A stretch of DNA of 8,302 nt from Firmicutes bacterium UBA5499. GTDB lineage: Bacteria > Bacillota > DTU084. The first letter of the stretch is position 1, and each line of letters begins with the position of its first letter. The stretch spans positions 619-8,920 of the forward strand of contig DIPB01000160.1 of NCBI GenBank assembly GCA_002426275.1, written 5' to 3'. The translations under genes and the position numbers were made by a program. The notes below the pieces were generated by a model. That model saw only the letters and a program-made list of their open reading frames with translations. It was not told the DNA's origin and made no database searches. Of the stretch, positions 5,224-8,302 are shown in pieces.

Positions 5224-5571
5224 TTAGTCCTCATTCAGCGGTATACCGTAGCTTAACGCATCCGTGATCAGAGGATTGTTTTTGCTTTTGAAAGCTTGAA
5301 ACTCTTCTGGAGAGAAACCTTTCGGTTCGACGCGCGGCGGCGCTACACTGTAAAGCAGTTTGGACCGTTCCAAAGGATCCGCTGGCAGTTTTGCGGAAAC
5401 AACTAAGACGTCAATGTCGCTATGCAGATTAAAATCCCCTCTGGCTACAGAGCCAGTCAAGATCGCAGTAACAGGACCACCAAGCTGTTTGTTTAAGGCT
5501 TGAGCATAAGATTTAGCTAGCTCCACCAGTTGTTTTTGTTGTTCTTTTCGCTTTTGAAGAACTTTATGCAT
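5224..5571 (-). CDS. MNT-type nucleotidyltransferase (antitoxin-like partner of HEPN)
   Basis: A minimal nucleotidyltransferase of 115 residues (counted from ATG 5571). The pol-beta superfamily motif GSVARGDFNLHSDID (40-54) supplies the glycine-serine loop and two catalytic aspartates. The N-terminus is a basic, Gln/Lys-rich helix. In studied HEPN-MNT pairs the MNT protein neutralises the HEPN partner, in one case by AMPylating it; that role is inferred here from context. Start choice: ATG 5571 shares the 8-nt ATGCATAA overlap with the HEPN stop and lies 12 nt after GGAGG (5584-5588). A TTG at 5580 would add three residues but is only 3 nt from the same site. A third acidic residue expected about 30 residues on is not obvious; Glu82 in the VEPKGF region is the best candidate. 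Confidence 0.85.
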   Translation of the reverse strand: MHKVLQKRKEQQKQLVELAKSYAQALNKQLGGPVTAILTGSVARGDFNLHSDIDVLVVSAKLPADPLERSKLLYSVAPPRVEPKGFSPEEFQAFKSKNNPLITDALSYGIPLNED

Positions 5572-5995
5572 CTCTTTCAAGCCCCTCCTTTAATGCCTGA
5601 ACGAAGTCTATTAAGGTGTTTGCAGCTTGAAAAGCCGAGTACGCTGTTTTTTGATCATAAAATTCATAGGGGCTACCTGAGGGAAACGCATCTGGATATC
5701 TTGGTGGAATATAGTGACGATCAAGCTCCCTCGCTGCAGACTTCACTTCTTCGGTAATCTCTAGACCTTGCTCGGCAAGTTCTTTTAACAGCATCAGGAT
5801 GGAATGACCGCGAGCAGGCAGCCCTAATGCTCGCAAGAGAGCTTTTCCAGCATACTCCCCAGCCTGCTGGAATTTAAATGAAGCCCAGACAAAATCATTC
5901 TTCTCTAAATCATTTTGCGCAGAGCACACAGTATATTTCGCTTGATCATACCACCGATTATACTCATCATGATCGATTAAATTAGTATGACTCAT
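5564..5995 (-). CDS. HEPN-domain protein (toxin-like partner)
   Basis: A 143-residue, all-helical HEPN protein of the type paired with nucleotidyltransferases. The family blocks are WYDQAKYTVCSAQNDL (15-30), DFVWASFKFQQAGEYAGKAL (34-53), ARGHSI (61-66) and LDRHYIPPRYPDAF (91-104), the last being a frequent signature of this subgroup. The canonical RNase motif (R, four to six residues, then H near the last helix) is not evident, so ribonuclease activity cannot be assumed. It is the first gene of a two-gene unit with its own promoter. The ATG has AAGGCGG 8 nt upstream, a near-consensus site. Such pairs are often toxin-antitoxin modules carried in accessory DNA, although nothing nearby marks an insertion. 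Confidence 0.85.
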   Translation of the reverse strand: MSHTNLIDHDEYNRWYDQAKYTVCSAQNDLEKNDFVWASFKFQQAGEYAGKALLRALGLPARGHSILMLLKELAEQGLEITEEVKSAARELDRHYIPPRYPDAFPSGSPYEFYDQKTAYSAFQAANTLIDFVQALKEGLERDA

Positions 5996-6028
5996 ATTAC
6001 GATCCGCCTTTTTTGAAATCTTTCTTAA

Positions 6029-6057
6029 ATTTTACCATATATAAATATAATCCGCAA
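6029..6057 (-). promoter_or_regulatory. promoter of the HEPN-MNT pair
   Basis: On the minus strand TTGCGG (6052-6057), a 17-nt spacer and TAAAAT (6029-6034), about 35 bp before the HEPN start, in an AT-rich tract. The -35 has three matches including the TTG; the -10 has five. Confidence 0.6.
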
Positions 6058-6069
6058 TCACATGAAGAT

Positions 6070-6096
6070 AAAAACGCAGGGCAACTACCCTGCGTT
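6070..6096 (-). terminator. intrinsic terminator of the UppS-like gene
   Basis: On the minus strand a 9-bp perfect stem AACGCAGGG/CCCTGCGTT with a 6-nt loop (6073-6096) runs into five Ts (complement of 6070-6074, partly in the stem). It overlaps the stop codon of the UppS-like gene, so that gene ends its own transcription unit and is separate from the HEPN-MNT pair. Confidence 0.88.
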
Positions 6097-6784
6097 AACC
6101 TCCCAATGTCACGTCTTGCTCTTCATACCATCTGAGAGCTTCAATAAACTGTTCAGGCCGAAAATCCGGCCAATAATCGTCTAGTACGTAGAAGTCAGCA
6201 TACACAGACTGTACCGGCAAAAAACCGCTGAGTCGCCTGCGTCCTCCCCACCGCACGATCAAATCCACTCTGGAGACGTCGTATGAGGCAATGGTTGAGG
6301 CAAGCTGGCGGCTGTTTCCTCCGGAGGCAAGCTGGCTTTGGCTGGCCTGATATAAATCCCACTGCCAATCGTAATTAACGAGAAAATTCACCTTTATCCC
6401 GCCTTGACCAAAGGATTTACGATTGATGAACGGCAGCAGTTCCTTGGGAAAGGAGCCTGAAGTATGGTTGCCAACCACGAGCAGAGATGCATCATGATCT
6501 GCCAGCATTTGAACTGCTTTTACGCAGGCCTGCTGGAAGGCGTGCTTTTGGATGGCAGGCCGCTTGGTGTTGTCATGGGTAAAACCGTAAAAGGTAAGTT
6601 CTGGAATTCCTAATTCCCGGCAGAGCTTGTAGAGCTCAAGTCCTGGCTCTAGGCCACACTCATATCCCTCTTCCTTACCCTTCCCCTGACGCACAGCCCA
6701 ACGCCTGTTTCCGTCTGGGATAATCCCTACATGTTTTGGCAATCTGCTGAAAAGATAATTCATCATAGAGCTAGTATTGTCCAT
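6095..6784 (-). CDS. divergent cis-prenyltransferase (UppS-like family)
   Basis: A 229-residue member of the undecaprenyl diphosphate synthase fold, which joins isopentenyl diphosphate units to an allylic primer to make polyprenyl carriers. Recognisable blocks: HVGIIPDGNRRWA (18-30, with the substrate aspartate Asp24), GFTHDNTKRP (67-76, usual form FSTENWKRP) and VRWGGRRRLSGF (177-188) followed by VYADFY (194-199). Departures from typical bacterial UppS are marked. Pro replaces Met before DGN, a form I associate with archaeal-type enzymes. The RTSGE segment reads RWGGR, so the Glu is Arg. SNF reads SGF, and NYGGR reads NYDWQ. Length is slightly short. It may be a paralog with another chain length or substrate, or a non-catalytic form; a normal UppS probably exists elsewhere. 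No good ribosome binding site precedes ATG 6784; the two adjacent in-frame ATGs (codons 7-8) are an alternative start. Confidence 0.82.
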   Translation of the reverse strand: MDNTSSMMNYLFSRLPKHVGIIPDGNRRWAVRQGKGKEEGYECGLEPGLELYKLCRELGIPELTFYGFTHDNTKRPAIQKHAFQQACVKAVQMLADHDASLLVVGNHTSGSFPKELLPFINRKSFGQGGIKVNFLVNYDWQWDLYQASQSQLASGGNSRQLASTIASYDVSRVDLIVRWGGRRRLSGFLPVQSVYADFYVLDDYWPDFRPEQFIEALRWYEEQDVTLGG

Positions 6785-6843
6785 CTCAACCGAATTTATC
6801 CGCCAAGCACGATAGAGAATTATGAAATGGACAAACTAACTGC

Positions 6844-6852
6844 GAGGTGATC
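6844..6852 (+). promoter_or_regulatory. ribosome binding site that sets the GTG start at 6856
   Basis: GAGGTGATC is an extended match to the 3' end of 16S rRNA. The GTG at 6847 lies inside this site, so the GTG at 6856, about 8 nt after GAGG, is the start. Confidence 0.75.
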
Positions 6853-6855
6853 CAA

Positions 6856-7836
6856 GTGAAGAAAAAACTGACCGTGGCGCTGGTCATCGCAGGCGCCTTA
6901 CTAGTTCTTCAGATTATCGTCTGGCCGCTGCCAATTTATTATTGGTTGGCCGGAGAATGCACCAAAGAGCTTCTCTGCTGGCAAGGACAAAAGCTCCTGA
7001 CAGTTAATGACAGGGGTTCATGGCCAAGCCAGACTTTTAAAAAATGGAAAGTACTCAGCAGCCGCCAGCTTCCGGAAACCGAAGTTGAAGACACTGTTTT
7101 TTTAATCGTGGTCTTCACTCCCTGGGAACTAAATGCGCTCAGCTACCAAGAAAGAATCGCTTATGTCAATAGCGCCACCCAAAAGGCTGTACAAGCAGGC
7201 GCTGATCTGATCTGTGATTCGTCGGCTGCAGACAGGGCCAGACAAAGCGAACGGGATCACTCTTCGGTTAAGCTACTGAAAAAATCAGGCATCGCAAGAG
7301 CTGTGATCTTCGACGGTGGCCATCATCTGCCTAACCTTTCTCTTGAGCCTGAAATGCTCATTTGCCCTGTGATCGGAGGGCCAAATAAGAAGCCGCTGAT
7401 AGCCCACGGTTTTTGTCGCGACGCTCTTCCCCTGGAGAAGCTAATGCAAATTAAAGAGCTTCTGGGTCTTAATTCGGCAATCGTCACTTTCCCCAGGCTG
7501 ACAGGCTATCTGAAAAGCCCCCAGGCCATGGGAACGCTTTGCCAGCAGTCCGCAATGCTGCTGGCGCAAACTGAACCGGAGGCTCGCAGCTTGATGCAGC
7601 CCGTGGTTTCCTGGGGGCCCACGTTCTCCTTTTTTGCCGGCGAAGTGCTGCTGTGGCGGCCGGAGCCAGAGCAACTGCTGGACTTAGAAGAAGAGATCTC
7701 AAAACTCACGCCCCCTGGTCATAAGGCGAAAACCGCTTATCTGGCCGTAGAAGGAGATGTGCCGTTCGAATCCAGCTTAAATCGGCAGCTCGTTACCCTT
7801 GGCCGTTCCAGCTGGCAAATCATGCTAAATCGCTGA
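6856..7836 (+). CDS. membrane-anchored protein of unknown function
   Basis: I do not recognise this 326-residue protein. It starts with a KKK cluster followed by a hydrophobic span (about residues 5-24) and WPLPIYYWLAG, an uncleaved signal anchor or signal peptide that would place the remaining 290 residues outside the membrane. The remainder is a mixed alpha/beta sequence with hydrophobic strands such as VFLIVVF (81-87) and AVIFDGGHH, and acidic, Pro/Glu-rich stretches near the C-terminus. No known catalytic motif stands out; Cys residues are few. The GTG start at 6856 is set by GAGGTGATC; an upstream GTG at 6847 is less likely. It is divergent from the UppS-like gene, 71 bp apart, and convergent with the L,D-transpeptidase, so a cell-envelope role is plausible by position only. 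Length and codon use look like a genuine gene. Confidence 0.75.
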   Translation: MKKKLTVALVIAGALLVLQIIVWPLPIYYWLAGECTKELLCWQGQKLLTVNDRGSWPSQTFKKWKVLSSRQLPETEVEDTVFLIVVFTPWELNALSYQERIAYVNSATQKAVQAGADLICDSSAADRARQSERDHSSVKLLKKSGIARAVIFDGGHHLPNLSLEPEMLICPVIGGPNKKPLIAHGFCRDALPLEKLMQIKELLGLNSAIVTFPRLTGYLKSPQAMGTLCQQSAMLLAQTEPEARSLMQPVVSWGPTFSFFAGEVLLWRPEPEQLLDLEEEISKLTPPGHKAKTAYLAVEGDVPFESSLNRQLVTLGRSSWQIMLNR

Positions 7837-7880
7837 GCTCCAGCGCTGGGCGCGTCTGGGTTCCGGACTTCATATTTCTC

Positions 7881-7908
7881 AAAAAAAGAGAGTGAGCTCT
7901 GCTCACTC
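7881..7908 (-). terminator. intrinsic terminator of the L,D-transpeptidase gene
   Basis: On the minus strand an 8-bp stem GAGTGAGC/GCTCACTC with a 3-nt loop (7890-7908) is followed by TCTTTTTTT (complement of 7881-7889). The stem includes the gene's stop codon. A CCAGCGCTGG palindrome at 7840-7849 lies just after the stop of the plus-strand gene, but has no T-tract. Confidence 0.88.
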
Positions 7909-8302
7909 AAAGTTCATAAAACCTAAAGCTTTATAAGTCGCCAGATCCACCTCGCCTGTAGCTTGAAGCTGCTTTTTCCGTTGAAACTCAGTTACGGCTT
8001 GCTGCGTGGAATTGCCGTAAACACCGTCAGGCTCGTCTTGCAAAAGATTAAACTGTCTGAGGCGCTTTTGCACAAAGAAAACGTCCGCGCCTCGCTCGCC
8101 GTGATGTAATCTGCGTCTTTGCCAGCCCAAAGGTTCAAAACTGCCGCCGTTGACCACTTTTACCCTGGTTCCCACCTTTACCCAGGAAAATAAAACTTCC
8201 ACATCGCGGTTCCACATTCGAAAACAGCCGTGACTGGCAGGGGAGCCGACGCTGCCCGGTCTATTGGTACCATGAATGCCATAAGTTCCCCAGGGAACGT
8301 TC
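7903..8302 (-). CDS. L,D-transpeptidase (YkuD) with peptidoglycan-binding domain, partial
   Basis: The 3' part of a gene running out of the window; reading from 8301, 132 residues are visible. They open inside a YkuD catalytic domain: [13 protein letters not shown], then [11 protein letters not shown], giving His10, Ser23-His24-Gly25-Cys26 and Arg28 of the active site (nucleophile Cys26). YkuD enzymes form 3-3 crosslinks in peptidoglycan outside the membrane. A PG_binding_1 domain follows at about 65-127, with [27 protein letters not shown] and the closing [14 protein letters not shown]. The catalytic domain is therefore N-terminal and the wall-binding repeat C-terminal. Any signal peptide lies beyond the window. 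Counting only from the internal ATG at 8217 would miss the catalytic motif, so that start is rejected. Confidence 0.92.
   Translation of the reverse strand, partial: NVPWGTYGIHGTNRPGSVGSPASHGCFRMWNRDVEVLFSWVKVGTRVKVVNGGSFEPLGWQRRRLHHGERGADVFFVQKRLRQFNLLQDEPDGVYGNSTQQAVTEFQRKKQLQATGEVDLATYKALGFMNFE

Noticed and set aside
7441..7709. Three overlapping minus-strand frames inside the 6856-7836 gene
   Set aside because: They are mutually overlapping antisense frames with no start signals and low-complexity translations.
1..8302. CRISPR array, insertion sequence or prophage
   Set aside because: No regularly spaced repeats, transposase motifs or phage genes are visible anywhere in the window.

Overview
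The window looks like a piece of a Bacillota (Firmicutes) chromosome, probably an anaerobic, Clostridia- or Negativicutes-like lineage. The reasons are strong GGAGG-type ribosome binding sites, several TTG/GTG starts, compact intrinsic terminators, good sigma-A-like promoters, and a gene mix of PduL-type phosphotransacylase, NCS2 purine permease, AgaS and YkuD-type L,D-transpeptidase. The lineage is an inference; no single marker fixes it. No mobile element, CRISPR array or rRNA was seen.

Layout. (1) 22-1188 (+) is an AgaS-type double-SIS sugar isomerase/deaminase. (2) 1346-3055 (-) holds an NCS2 purine permease with its terminator, then a tRNA-Trp (CCA anticodon, CCA end encoded) with its own promoter and terminator. 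A 51-codon frame of doubtful status lies between them. (3) 3056-3500 is a 445-bp divergent regulatory region with no purine riboswitch core, an inverted repeat over a possible permease promoter, and a strong promoter for the next block. (4) 3438-5166 (+) carries PduL, an FmdB-like zinc ribbon, a YjbQ/UPF0047 protein and a 58-residue zinc-ribbon protein. The gaps between these genes contain hairpins, and the block ends in a perfect 26-nt palindrome. (5) 5166-6057 (-) is a HEPN/nucleotidyltransferase pair with an 8-nt ATGCATAA start/stop overlap and its own promoter. (6) 6070-6784 (-) is a divergent cis-prenyltransferase (UppS family) with several altered signature residues. (7) 6856-7836 (+) is an unrecognised membrane-anchored protein, divergent from the UppS paralog. 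(8) 7881-8302 (-) is the C-terminal part of an L,D-transpeptidase with a peptidoglycan-binding domain; its N-terminus lies beyond the window.

How they fit. Most of this is housekeeping and metabolism: amino-sugar catabolism, purine uptake, acyl-CoA/acyl-phosphate exchange and cell-wall crosslinking. The least conventional parts are the HEPN-MNT pair (toxin-antitoxin-like), the UppS paralog with its unknown membrane neighbour, and the structured leader before the small zinc-ribbon gene. I did not find a clearly new multi-gene system; the findings are leads of modest strength.
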